A stretch of DNA of 64,000 nucleotides, from positions 434,001-498,000 of the forward strand of contig CAWGOF010000003.1 of NCBI GenBank assembly GCA_963824225.1, written 5' to 3'. Under the pieces are notes generated by a model that saw only the letters and a program-made list of their open reading frames with translations, had not been told where the DNA came from and ran no database searches. This document shows, one piece after another, positions 48,883 to 57,396 of this stretch (its first letter is position 1; the number at the start of each line of letters is the position of its first letter). The position numbers were made by a program, and so were the translations under genes. The DNA comes from CAWGOF01 sp963824225 (lineage in GTDB: Bacteria; Acidobacteriota; Polarisedimenticolia; Polarisedimenticolales; Polarisedimenticolaceae).

Positions 48883-49068
48883 ATGCAGTATCTGACGCAG
48901 TGGCGCATGCAGGTCGCCTCGCGGCTCCTGCGCGACACGCGCGCCAAGGTGATCGAGATCGCGCTCGGCGTGGGCTACGAGAGCGAGGCCGCGTTCTCGC
49001 GCGCGTTCCGCCGGGTCGTGGGGATCGCCCCCGGAGCCTGGCGCGCGAGACAGGCGAACGGGAAGTAG
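48883..49068 (+). pseudogene. AraC-family regulator remnant (C-terminal helix-turn-helix only)
   Basis: The segment MQYLTQWRMQVASRLL, then EIALGVGYESEAAF and SRAFRRVVGIAPGAWR, is the second HTH half of an AraC-family DNA-binding domain. The sensor domain and first HTH are absent: 48675-48880 reads as unrelated sequence, with only QPP immediately upstream still family-like. It is either a 5'-deleted relic or a very small protein from ATG 48883 (61 residues). Confidence 0.65.
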
Positions 49069-49074
49069 GTCGGT

Positions 49075-50121
49075 CTACCGCCCGCGCAAGAGCCGGAAGA
49101 CGTCATCGAGCCCGGGCAGGCTCATCGATCCCGCGCGGCCCCCTACCTCGCGAGCATAGAGCTCGCGTCCGCGGCCGAGCTGCTCGTCGTACAGCCGCCG
49201 CAGGTCGATCGCCGCGAGGCGCCGGCCGCCCGCGTAGTACTGCTGGGCCACCTGACCGATGGCCCACGTCGAGGCGAAGGATAGCGCCGCGCCGGTTGCG
49301 ACACCCGCAAGCGACCCTGCCATCCGCCCCAGCTGGCGCCGGGCGATGCGACCCAGGAACTTGCGTGCGTAGCCTTCGACGATCTGCGACGTCATCCCGG
49401 CCCCGATCGTGGCGATGAACTCGGTGATGTGCCCGCGGTCGAGCTCGTAGCCGTAATGCCGTCCGACGTCGTGCACGAGCTTGATCTGCAGCGGCACGAT
49501 CCCGAGCGTGGCCATCCCCTGCGGCAGGAGCTCGAGTCCGCCGCACAGCATCGCCGTGCGCCGCACGAGGTCCTCGACCGCACGATCGCGCGCGGCATCC
49601 GGGGCCTCGGGGGCCGCGGGCGTCGCGTGCGCCACCACCGTCGCCGGGACGAGCGCCTCGCTCGATGGGATCACGGCGTCGAGGATCGGCGGCGCGGACG
49701 GCCCAGGCGTTGCCGTCGCCACCGGCGTCGAAGCCGCGAGCGGAGGCTCGAGCGGCGCATCGGCGACGGCGTCGGCTTCGGACACGAGACGCGACGCGTG
49801 GGCCGGCTCGAGCCCCAGCGCCGCGGCGAGCCGGGTCAGGAACTCGCGCTCGTCGGGCGTCGATCCGCCGTCGGCATCGCAGACGCCGAGCACCAGCTCG
49901 TAGGCCAGCTTGCGCAGCTCGGGCGTGTCGAGCGCCGCGACCTCGGACTCGATCGCCGCCTGCTTCAGGATCACCCTGTCGTACACGGTCGCGCGATTTG
50001 GCCCGGCGAGCGACTCGAAGATCTCGCGCAGGCGCTCGCGCTCCTGTTCGTCGATCGTCCGGTTGGTGAGTGCGGCCATCAGGCACAGCGTCGCCACCGC
50101 CTCGCTCTGGCGCTCGTTCAT
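49075..50121 (-). CDS. TerB-like / DUF697 membrane-associated protein
   Basis: 348 residues. Residues 1-115 are an acidic helical TerB-like domain (LMAALTNRTIDEQERERLRE ... GVCDADGGSTPDEREFLTRLA). An Ala/Pro-rich linker (115-180) follows. The C-terminal part matches DUF697: LLPQGMATLGIVPLQIKLVH, GYELDRGHITEFIATIGAG and a Gly/Ala-rich hydrophobic segment GMTSQIVEGYARKFLGRIA to ALSFASTWAIG. DUF697 proteins often accompany GTPases or stress systems; no GTPase is adjacent here. Confidence 0.7.
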   Translation of the reverse strand: MNERQSEAVATLCLMAALTNRTIDEQERERLREIFESLAGPNRATVYDRVILKQAAIESEVAALDTPELRKLAYELVLGVCDADGGSTPDEREFLTRLAAALGLEPAHASRLVSEADAVADAPLEPPLAASTPVATATPGPSAPPILDAVIPSSEALVPATVVAHATPAAPEAPDAARDRAVEDLVRRTAMLCGGLELLPQGMATLGIVPLQIKLVHDVGRHYGYELDRGHITEFIATIGAGMTSQIVEGYARKFLGRIARRQLGRMAGSLAGVATGAALSFASTWAIGQVAQQYYAGGRRLAAIDLRRLYDEQLGRGRELYAREVGGRAGSMSLPGLDDVFRLLRGR

Positions 50122-50172
50122 GGTTCCCCCCGATGCGCTCGGACGACCCGGAGCCCGATTCTAGTCGAACGG

Positions 50173-50364
50173 TCAGGTATCACTGCCGGTGCTTTCGCCC
50201 GACCGCCTCGCGTACGCCGCGCTTGGCGTCTCGACCGCGCACGCTCGAATACCCATCAGCAGGCCGCTCTTCAGCGCTTGGGACGCCGTCATGCCCGTCG
50301 CGCCACGGATCTCGCGCAGCGCGGACTCCGCTTCTTCGTCCAGACGCACCGTCCGCGAGGCCAT
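50173..50364 (-). CDS. ribbon-helix-helix DNA-binding protein (orphan antitoxin-like)
   Basis: 63 residues. ASRTVRLDEEAESALREI, then RGATGMTASQALKSGLLMG, gives a beta-strand followed by two helices, as in RelB/CopG-type antitoxins; the tail SAAYARRSGESTGSDT is probably unstructured. Start ATG 50364. No toxin-like ORF is adjacent on either side. The palindromes immediately upstream are a likely autoregulatory operator. Confidence 0.7.
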   Translation of the reverse strand: MASRTVRLDEEAESALREIRGATGMTASQALKSGLLMGIRACAVETPSAAYARRSGESTGSDT

Positions 50365-50380
50365 GGGTCGCGCTCCATGA

Positions 50381-50417
50381 AATACAGGGTGTATTACACG
50401 TCGGCGGCCCGTTTCAA
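50381..50417 (-). promoter_or_regulatory. promoter with overlapping palindromic operators
   Basis: Minus-strand TTGAAA (50417-50412) and TAATAC (50396-50391), spacing 15. The -10 is covered by two perfect overlapping palindromes: AATACA-GGG-TGTATT (50381-50395) and GTGTA-T-TACAC (50389-50399). Confidence 0.6.
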
Positions 50418-50426
50418 GCCAGGCTT

Positions 50427-52232
50427 TCAGTCGCAGACGGCGGTCGCGGCCACGGTGCCGTCCGTGGCGATCCCGTACGGGCCGACGCCGCAGGTGTTCT
50501 CGCCGCGGAACAGGTACCAGAAGCCGTGGCTCGCACTGGGATTGGCCGAGTCCCAGGCCCAGGGCGCGGTCCACCGCGCGTCCGTTCCGCCGAGGCCGGC
50601 CTTGCACATGCCGACGCTCGCCGTCTCGTAGATCGTCCGCACCTCGGCCGCCGAGAGCACGCGGTCGAACACCTGGACCTCGTCGATCGCCCCGCGCCAG
50701 CCGACCCCGCCGCCGAAGTACGCGCCGATGTTCACCGGGAGGCTCGTCGCTCCTGGCGCAGGGAACGCGCCGGTCGACACGGCCGCGCCATCGACGTAGA
50801 GCGTCCCCGTCGCGCCGTCGTACGTCCCGACGACGAGCTGCCATTCCCCGGCGCGGATCGTTCCGCCCTGCACCGTGCCGTACGGAGCGCCGGGCGTGGC
50901 CACGGTGAGCTTGTATCCCGTACCCAGGTTGTCGGTGCCGAGGAAGAAGCCGGTCGAGAACTGGGTCTCGACGATCCGATCGTACGCGCCTTGGTTCGGT
51001 ACGTCGGAGTCGACCCACGCGGCGACGCTGAACGTGTTGCCCAGGCTCAGCGCCGCGGTGCGAACCCGATCGTTGGCGCCGTCGAAGTGGAACGCGCCGC
51101 GAACCCATCCCGTGCCGACGCTCGCTCCGTTCTCGAGCGTGCCGTTGTTCCCGGAGACAAGGGCGTTCGCATCGCCGTCGCCGGGCCACCAGGCGACGAG
51201 TCCGGCCGGCGGCGGGAGGCACGGCGAGCGGCATGCGGGCGCTCCGCTCGCCACGGGTAGCTGGGCCAGATCGCCGCGCAGGAGGTCGTACACCGTGTCC
51301 GGGCCGCTCTCGGCAGGCTCGCCGCACCAGGTCAGCGTGTCGTGCGAGTCGAACAGCAGCTCGGGATAGTTGCCCGGTACGGCGAACACGCGCGCTTCGC
51401 CCGGAGCGCAGTCGCACGTGTCCCCCACCCCGTCGCCATCGGTGTCGAGCTGGCCCGCGTTCGCGCTCGCGGGGCAGTTGTCCTGGAAGTCGGGCAGCAG
51501 ATCTCCGTCCGGGTCGCCCGTGCACGTGCCCGACGCCCGCGCCCGGTACAGGGCTCGGATCTCGCAACCCGACAGCGCCCGGCCGAAGATCTGCGCCTCG
51601 TCGATGATCCCGTCGAGGAACCCGGTGTAGGCGTTCGTTCCGTTGTCGTCGGCGCCCAGGATCACCTGGTTCGCGTCGTACGCGATCGGCGACGTCGGCC
51701 CCACAGCCGTGGCGATCAGCTGACCGTCGACGTACAGCCGGATCAACGTGCCGTCCCACGTGACCGCGGTGTGCAGCAGGCGGTTCGCCGGGAGTGGAGA
51801 GGCGGCGATCGCCTCGGCGATGCCGAACATGCCCCCATGGAGCACGCCGCTCGCGACCCACAGGCTGTAGGAGTTCGTGGTTCCGGCCCCGACCTGCTTG
51901 CAGAGGATGCAGCTCTGCGCGGGCAGCGTGTCGAGCTGGATCCACGCCGCGAGCGTGAAGCGCTGCAAGCGCAGCTGCGGCGCGTCGGGGATGTCGATCC
52001 GGTCGTTGATCCCGTCGAGGAGGAACGCTTGGCCGAACGCCCCGGGGGCGTACGTCACGCCGTTCAGCGCGAGGCCGTCGGCGTTGGCCAGGGTGCGATC
52101 GTCGGCGTTGTTCTCTCCCGACCACCAGCCGGCGATGCCCCGCGGCAACGGATCGCAGGTCTGGGCCTCGAGCCCGCAGAGCGACAGGCCGAGGGTGGCG
52201 ACCGACGCTACGGCGCAGAGCTGGGTTCGCAT
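50427..52232 (-). CDS. secreted two-LamG protein with thrombospondin type-3 repeats
   Basis: 601 residues. Signal peptide (1-23), then a LamG/concanavalin-like domain (GIAGWWSGENNADDRTLANA to FGRALSGCEIRALYRA). Calcium-binding TSP3 repeats follow (DPDGDLLPDFQDNCP, DTDGDGVGDTCD), then a ~60-residue spacer. A second LamG domain starts GLVAWWPGDGDANALVSGNN. The C-terminus is the FWYLFRGENTCGVGPYG motif frequent in large secreted proteins of several uncultured phyla. RBS GGGAGG lies before ATG 52232; a GC-rich hairpin (52254-52273) is in the leader. Probably extracellular carbohydrate or adhesion function. Confidence 0.8.
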   Translation of the reverse strand: MRTQLCAVASVATLGLSLCGLEAQTCDPLPRGIAGWWSGENNADDRTLANADGLALNGVTYAPGAFGQAFLLDGINDRIDIPDAPQLRLQRFTLAAWIQLDTLPAQSCILCKQVGAGTTNSYSLWVASGVLHGGMFGIAEAIAASPLPANRLLHTAVTWDGTLIRLYVDGQLIATAVGPTSPIAYDANQVILGADDNGTNAYTGFLDGIIDEAQIFGRALSGCEIRALYRARASGTCTGDPDGDLLPDFQDNCPASANAGQLDTDGDGVGDTCDCAPGEARVFAVPGNYPELLFDSHDTLTWCGEPAESGPDTVYDLLRGDLAQLPVASGAPACRSPCLPPPAGLVAWWPGDGDANALVSGNNGTLENGASVGTGWVRGAFHFDGANDRVRTAALSLGNTFSVAAWVDSDVPNQGAYDRIVETQFSTGFFLGTDNLGTGYKLTVATPGAPYGTVQGGTIRAGEWQLVVGTYDGATGTLYVDGAAVSTGAFPAPGATSLPVNIGAYFGGGVGWRGAIDEVQVFDRVLSAAEVRTIYETASVGMCKAGLGGTDARWTAPWAWDSANPSASHGFWYLFRGENTCGVGPYGIATDGTVAATAVCD

Positions 52233-52313
52233 CGGTCGCCTCCCACGGAGCGACGCCCGGCTGACGCCGGGCGCCTCGTGGAGAGGAGACGACCGTGCGA
52301 ACGATTCGTCAGG

Positions 52314-52904
52314 CTAGACCGGCTCGTACGTGTACTTCTGACCGGCGATCGTCGCGGCGTACATCAGACCGCCCTTGGCCATCGTGAACACGAGGACGCC
52401 GTTCTCGTAGTTCGCGCCGGCCGTGTGCTTCTCGCTGGTCTTCGAGCCGCTCGCACTGGCCTGGGAGCCCTCGGTCGAGGCGCTCGCTCCGGCCGTGGCC
52501 TGGACCGCGATCGCCGAGGCCGAGGCCGAGAACTCGAAGTTGCCCTTGGTGAACCGGTCGAGCGCGTCCTTGTTCTCGAAGAAGATCACCTGGCTGTACG
52601 CTTGGCCGCCGGCCTGGAGGCCGACCGAGGCCTCGCTCGTCGAGGTGAAGCCGATCACCTTCCCGCCCTGATAGACCTGGCCCTTGCCGTGCGATCCGCC
52701 GACCACGAGGCCACCCTTGCCGATCGTCTGGAACACGGCGTAGCCGTACGCGCTGTCGAAGAACGGGGCGACCTGCTCGATCTTCTTGAAGTCGGCGATC
52801 GTCTTCGAGTAGTCCTTGACCTCTTTGACGTCTTTGTCCGCGGCCGCCGGGAGCGCGAGCAACAGCGCAACCGCGACGACCTTGCCCACGACATGCATCT
52901 TCAT
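52314..52904 (-). CDS. SYLF/Ysc84-domain protein
   Basis: 196 residues from ATG 52904, preceded by GGAGGAAACAAAGG. Signal peptide (KVVAVALLLALPAAAD), then the SYLF (lipid-binding, DUF500) domain: ECs such as DSAYGYAVFQTIGKGG, VGGSHGKGQVYQGGKVIG, ASVGLQAGGQAYSQVIFFEN and FVFTMAKGGLMYAATIAGQ-like end (read VLVFTMAKGGLMYAATIAGQ). A Ser/Ala-rich insert of ~35 residues lies before the last strands. Bacterial SYLF proteins are exported and bind phosphoinositides or lipids; the exact role is unknown. Confidence 0.85.
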   Translation of the reverse strand: MKMHVVGKVVAVALLLALPAAADKDVKEVKDYSKTIADFKKIEQVAPFFDSAYGYAVFQTIGKGGLVVGGSHGKGQVYQGGKVIGFTSTSEASVGLQAGGQAYSQVIFFENKDALDRFTKGNFEFSASASAIAVQATAGASASTEGSQASASGSKTSEKHTAGANYENGVLVFTMAKGGLMYAATIAGQKYTYEPV

Positions 52905-53080
52905 CCTTTGTTTCCTCCGAAGAACCACTTGGCTCTTGCGTCCCCATCATAGGCTGCGCCGACGACACACCGCCGCTCGGAATCGACGCGCGGACACAGG
53001 AAAACGCCCGAGTATGCGCGGGTTGAATACCCGAGTCAGCCCATCAGCCTGGCATTTGGCGCCAACGTCGTTTCCTTTAG

Positions 53081-53800
53081 CTACGCCAGGAGCTGGACCG
53101 CACCGAGCGCGGCCACGAGCAGGCCGCTCGCACACTCCATGTACCGGGCCACACCGGGCACCTTCAGGCGCTTGGTCGCGGCGACGCCGAGGACCGACAG
53201 ACCGACCATCAGCGCCACGGTGGGCAGGACGTACGCGGCGAGAACGAGCACGAGCGCAAGACGGCCCTCGCGCGAAGCGGAGAACAGGATCGGCATCAGG
53301 AGCACGCACGGGTTGAGCCCCACGACCCACGCGAGCCACCACTCGTCGCGCCGTGCGCGGCCGCCGATCCACGCGTCGTCCGCGTGGTAGTGCAGATGGT
53401 CGGGGTGGCCCGGTCCCTCGTGACCGTCGCACGTGCTGCTGCCCGCGCTTCCGGCGTGGAGCCGGGCGCCGCCGGGGTGGAAGTGGCCCCCCTTCTTCCA
53501 CGCCCATCCGGCGTAGGCCAGACCGAAGCCCACGAGAAGCCACGGTCCCGCGCGCTCGAGCGTGGCCCCGACCGCTCCTGCGGCCGACAGCCCGACGACG
53601 AGCGCAGCGAGACCGAGCGCGATCGACAGCGCCACGTGGATCAGGGCCGACAGGCCCGATATCGCCGCGGTCGTCCGGGCGCTCCAGCCCCGGGCCCGGC
53701 CGATCAGCACGAACGGCAGCCAGTGATCGGGGATCAGCGTGTGCAGGAGCGCCGTCGAAACGGCCACGGACAGGAGCGCGTAGCCGGTGGCATCGCCCAC
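53081..53800 (-). CDS. NicO/RcnA-like metal transporter with His-rich loop
   Basis: 239 residues, about six hydrophobic helices. LLHTLIPDHWLPFVLIGRAR has the HxxxxDH motif of helix 1 in the nickel/cobalt (NicO) and TauE-UreH-like transporters; GLNPCVLLMPILF is the second signature. A central loop is rich in His (HFHPGG, HEGPGHPDHLHYHADD), suggesting metal binding. The direction of transport is unknown. It ends 150 bp before SYLF; that gap has a weak CCCG/CGGG hairpin plus TTTT on the minus strand (~52995-53025). Confidence 0.75.
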   Translation of the reverse strand: MGDATGYALLSVAVSTALLHTLIPDHWLPFVLIGRARGWSARTTAAISGLSALIHVALSIALGLAALVVGLSAAGAVGATLERAGPWLLVGFGLAYAGWAWKKGGHFHPGGARLHAGSAGSSTCDGHEGPGHPDHLHYHADDAWIGGRARRDEWWLAWVVGLNPCVLLMPILFSASREGRLALVLVLAAYVLPTVALMVGLSVLGVAATKRLKVPGVARYMECASGLLVAALGAVQLLA

Positions 53801-53805
53801 TTCGA

Positions 53806-55362
53806 CTAGCGTGCCATCTCGACCGCCCGAGTCTCGCGGATCACCGTGACCTTGATCTTGCCCGGGTAGTCCATCTCCGACTGGATTCGCGCCGCGAGAT
53901 CCGCGGCCAGCAGGTCGGCCCGCGCGTCGTCGATCTCGCGCGACTGCGCGATGACGCGGATCTCGCGCCCGGCCTGCACGGCGTAGGACTGCTCGACGCC
54001 GCGCATCGAGTTCGCGATCTCCTCGAGCTTCTCGATGCGCTTGATGTACTCGGCCACGGCCTTGCGCCGCGCTCCCGGCCGCGCACCGGAGAGCGCGTCG
54101 GCCGCGGCCACGAGGACCGAGATCGGGGACGTGGCCTCGCAGTCCTCGTGGTGGCTGGCGATCGCGTTGATCACGACCTCGGGCTCGCCACAGCGCTTGG
54201 CGACCTCGGCCCCGATCTCCGGGTGCGTGCCCTCGCGCTCGTAGTCGATCGCCTTGCCCAGATCGTGCAGCAGGCCGGCGCGGCGGGCCAGCTTCTCGTC
54301 GAGCCGCAGCTCCGCGGCGAGCATTCCCGTCAGATACGCGACCTCGATCGAGTGGGCCAGCACGTTCTGGCCGTACGACGTGCGGAACCGCAGCCGCCCG
54401 AGCAGGTTGACGATCTCGTTGTGAACGCCCGAGAGGCCGAGCTCGCGCAGGGCGTCCTGCCCGGCACGGCGCATCTCGTCCTCCAGACGCCGCCGCGCGC
54501 GGCGCGTCAGCTCCTCGATGCGTCGCGGGTGGATGTTGCCGTCCTTGACCAGGGTCTCGAGCACGCGCCGGGCGATCTCGCGGTTCACCGGGTGATACCC
54601 CGAGAGCGTGACCGTGGTCGAGCCCTCCTCGAGCAGCAGCTGGATCCCGGTCGCCTTCTCGAACGCGCGGATGTTCTTCCCGTCCTGCCCGATCACCCGG
54701 CCCTTGATCTCGGTGCCCGCCGGCAGCTCGAAGTGGCTGATCGTGCGCTCGGCGCTGACGTCCGAGGCCAGGCGCTCGATCGCGAGGGTCAGGATCTTCG
54801 TCGCCTCGGCATCCGCCGTGCGCTGCGCCTCCTCCCGGGCCTCCTTGATGAGCGTCGCCGCCTCGAGCCGCGTCTGGGCCTTCAGGTTGTGCAGCAGCTG
54901 CCGCCGTGCCTCGTCGCGCGTCAGGCGCGATACGTCCTCGAGCCGCGCGTTCTCCTCCTCGCGCAGCTGCTCGACCTCGCCCTGAGCCACGACCAGCGCC
55001 GCCTCGGACTGGGCTACGGCGCTGCGCTGCTCGTCCAGCCGATCGCGCTCCTGCTGCAGCAGCGCCTCGCGCTCGGCGAGCGCGTCGACGTCGCGCTTGA
55101 GATCGCGCTCGCGCTTCTGGATCTGCCCGCGCTGCGAGCGCATGTCGCGCTCGGCCTTGGTGCGCTGCTCGAGGATCTCCCCGCGCGCCTCGAGCAGCGC
55201 GGCCTGCCGGATCTTGTCGGCCTCGCGGCGCGCCGCGCGCGTCGCCTCGTCGGCGCGCTTGCGCGCGGCGTCGAGGCTCTTGGCGCCGAAGCGCTCGTTG
55301 AGCAGCCAGCCCAGGCCGAGGCCTACCGCGGCCGCGACGAGCGGCAGCACGATCGACAGCAC
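53806..55362 (-). CDS. rny: ribonuclease Y
   Basis: 518 residues from GTG 55362, with AGAGGAA upstream deciding the start. N-terminal membrane helix (SIVLPLVAAAVGLGLGWLL), a coiled coil over ~25-200 (KRADEATRAARREADKIRQ and similar), KH domain with GRVIGQDGKNIRAFE, and HD domain with AGLLHDLGKAID and ASHHEDCEATS. RNase Y initiates mRNA decay in organisms lacking or supplementing RNase E. The NicO-like gene lies 5 bp downstream, so they are probably co-transcribed. Confidence 0.95.
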   Translation of the reverse strand: MLSIVLPLVAAAVGLGLGWLLNERFGAKSLDAARKRADEATRAARREADKIRQAALLEARGEILEQRTKAERDMRSQRGQIQKRERDLKRDVDALAEREALLQQERDRLDEQRSAVAQSEAALVVAQGEVEQLREEENARLEDVSRLTRDEARRQLLHNLKAQTRLEAATLIKEAREEAQRTADAEATKILTLAIERLASDVSAERTISHFELPAGTEIKGRVIGQDGKNIRAFEKATGIQLLLEEGSTTVTLSGYHPVNREIARRVLETLVKDGNIHPRRIEELTRRARRRLEDEMRRAGQDALRELGLSGVHNEIVNLLGRLRFRTSYGQNVLAHSIEVAYLTGMLAAELRLDEKLARRAGLLHDLGKAIDYEREGTHPEIGAEVAKRCGEPEVVINAIASHHEDCEATSPISVLVAAADALSGARPGARRKAVAEYIKRIEKLEEIANSMRGVEQSYAVQAGREIRVIAQSREIDDARADLLAADLAARIQSEMDYPGKIKVTVIRETRAVEMAR

Positions 55363-55444
55363 GTCGTTCCTCTTGCCCCGTCGCGCGGGGCCGCGGGTCA
55401 GGGTAGAGGCCGCCCTCGCGGGCGTCAAGCCAGCTAGCGCCGCG

Positions 55445-55476
55445 ACGGGCTCAGCGCCGCAACGGGCTCAGCGCCG
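55445..55476. repeat. 15-bp direct repeat at the typA 3' end
   Basis: ACGGGCTCAGCGCCG occurs at 55445-55459 and 55462-55476, period 17. It duplicates the sequence containing the typA stop codon. Confidence 0.8.
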
Positions 55477-57273
55477 GCGCGAGGCCTGGAGCACGCGCTT
55501 GCGCAGGCGCAGCGACTTCGGCGTGACCTCGGCCAGCTCGTCCTCGCGGATGAACTCGAGCGACTGCTCGAGGCTCAGCGAGCGCGGCGGGATCAGCCGC
55601 ACCGCTATGTCGGACGTCGACGAGCGCATGTTCGTCAGCTTCTTCTCTTTCGTGATGTTCACGTCCAGATCGTCGGTGCGCGAGTTCTCGCCGACGATCA
55701 TGCCCTCGTACACCTGCTCGCCCGGCCCGATGAACATCGTGCCGCGCGGCTGCAGGTGCTCGATGGCGAACGCCGTGGTGCGGCCCGGGCGGTCGGCGAC
55801 GAGCGCGCCGGTCGCGCGCTGCGCGATCTCGCCCTGCCACGGCTCGTAGCCGTCGAACAGGTGGTTCATGATCCCGGTACCCTTGGTGTCCGAGAGGAAC
55901 TCGGTCCGGAACCCGACGAGGCCCCGCGCCGGCAGCCGGAACTCCATGCGCACGCGGCCGGTCCCGTGGTTGATCATCCGGGTCATGCGCCCCTTGCGCG
56001 AGCCGACCTTCTCGGTCACGACGCCGATGAACCCCTCGGGGCAGTCGATGACCAGCGTCTCCATCGGCTCGTGCGTCGCGCCGTCGATCGTCCGGGTCAG
56101 GATCTGCGGCTTGCCCACCGACAGCTCGTAGCCCTCGCGGCGCATCATCTCGACCAGGATCGCGAGCTGCAGCTCGCCGCGCCCAGAGATCTTGAACGAA
56201 TCCGGCGACTCGGTCTCCTCCACGCGGATCGACACGTTGGTCAGGATCTCGCGGAACAGCCGCTCGCGCAGCTTGGCCGAGGTCACGTAGCGCCCCTCGG
56301 TCCCGGCGAGCGGCGAGTCGTTGACCGAGATGACGAACGCCAGTGTCGGCTCGTCGACCTGCAGCGGCGGGAGCGGCCGGGGATCCTCCCGGTCGGACAG
56401 CGTCTCGCCGATCGACGCCGACTCGATGCCCGCGACCGCCACGATGTCCCCGGCCCGCGCGCCGTCGAGCTCGACGCGCCTCAGACCCTCGAAGCCGAAC
56501 ACGCCGCTGACGCGGGCCTTGACGATCGAGCCGTCGACGCGGATCTGCGCCACCTCCTGGCCCTTGCGCAGCGTGCCGTTGACCAGGCGCCCGAGCGCCA
56601 GCCGACCCAGGTAGTCGTCGTAGTCCAGCATCGTCACGAGGAACTGCGGCGGCGCCGACGGGTCGTGGCGCGGCGCCGGGATCGTGGTCACGATCTGCTC
56701 GAACAGCGGGAGCAGCGTCTCGTCCGGCCCGTCGGGCTCGCGGCGGCACGAGCCGCGTCGGGCGTTGCAGTACAGCACGGGGAACGACAGCTGGTCCTCG
56801 GTGGCGTCGAGGTCGATGAACAGGTCGTACACCTCGTTGAGCACCGGGCCGGGTCTCGCGTCCGCCCGATCGATCTTGTTGATCACCACGATCGGTGCGA
56901 GGCCGGCCTCGAGCGCCTTGCGCAGCACGAACCGCGTCTGGGGCAGCGGCCCCTCGCTCGCGTCGACGAGCAGCATCACGCCATCGACCATCTTCAGCGT
57001 GCGCTCGACCTCGCCGCCGAAATCCGCGTGGCCCGGCGTGTCGACCACGTTGATCCGCGTCCCGCGGAACGTGATCGACGTGTTCTTGGCCATGATCGTG
57101 ATGCCCTTCTCGCGCTCGAGATCGATCGAGTCGAGCACCCGCTCGGCGACCGTCTGGTTGTCGCGGAAGATCCCGCTCTGCCACAGCATCGCGTCGACGA
57201 GCGTCGTCTTGCCGTGGTCGACGTGCGCGATGATGGCCAGGTTGCGCACGTCGTCGCGCGTCTGGAGAGACAT
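55468..57273 (-). CDS. typA: ribosome-associated GTPase TypA/BipA
   Basis: 601 residues, intact. GTPase domain: IIAHVDHGKTTLVDAML (P-loop near residue 16), ERVLDSIDLEREKGITI (switch I), NVVDTPGHADFGGEVERTL and VINKIDRADA. Domains II/III follow, then GRGELQLAILVEMMRREG, NHLFDGYEPWQGEI and the TypA-specific C-terminal domain ending LRLRKRVLQASRRR. It acts on 50S assembly and stress translation. Start ATG 57273 before SLQTRDDVRNLAIIAH. Expressed from the promoter at 57314-57343, divergent from the TPR-zincin gene. Confidence 0.95.
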   Translation of the reverse strand: MSLQTRDDVRNLAIIAHVDHGKTTLVDAMLWQSGIFRDNQTVAERVLDSIDLEREKGITIMAKNTSITFRGTRINVVDTPGHADFGGEVERTLKMVDGVMLLVDASEGPLPQTRFVLRKALEAGLAPIVVINKIDRADARPGPVLNEVYDLFIDLDATEDQLSFPVLYCNARRGSCRREPDGPDETLLPLFEQIVTTIPAPRHDPSAPPQFLVTMLDYDDYLGRLALGRLVNGTLRKGQEVAQIRVDGSIVKARVSGVFGFEGLRRVELDGARAGDIVAVAGIESASIGETLSDREDPRPLPPLQVDEPTLAFVISVNDSPLAGTEGRYVTSAKLRERLFREILTNVSIRVEETESPDSFKISGRGELQLAILVEMMRREGYELSVGKPQILTRTIDGATHEPMETLVIDCPEGFIGVVTEKVGSRKGRMTRMINHGTGRVRMEFRLPARGLVGFRTEFLSDTKGTGIMNHLFDGYEPWQGEIAQRATGALVADRPGRTTAFAIEHLQPRGTMFIGPGEQVYEGMIVGENSRTDDLDVNITKEKKLTNMRSSTSDIAVRLIPPRSLSLEQSLEFIREDELAEVTPKSLRLRKRVLQASRRR

Positions 57274-57313
57274 GCAGAGCCCCCGAGGCGACCGCGCGGT
57301 CGCGAGGCGCGGC

Positions 57314-57343
57314 ACCATACCATCCGGGCCCGGCGAGCCACAA
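57314..57343 (-). promoter_or_regulatory. promoter of typA
   Basis: On the minus strand TTGTGG (57343-57338), 18-bp spacer, TATGGT (57319-57314). Confidence 0.55.
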
Positions 57344-57358
57344 CCGGCCGAGCGGTCG

Positions 57359-57388
57359 TTGGCCGCGGGTGGCGCACGGTGCGACAAT
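57359..57388 (+). promoter_or_regulatory. promoter of the TPR-zincin gene, near-leaderless
   Basis: TTGGCC (57359-57364), 18-bp spacer, GACAAT (57383-57388); predicted start at ~57395, 2 nt before ATG 57397. Confidence 0.45.
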
Positions 57389-57396
57389 GCGGCGCC

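Noticed and set aside
48717..48947. Minus-strand ORF ending SMFACGVCFAGFFKLA
   Set aside because: Part overlaps the AraC remnant; no ribosome site and no family resemblance. Could be a relic, but I cannot support it.
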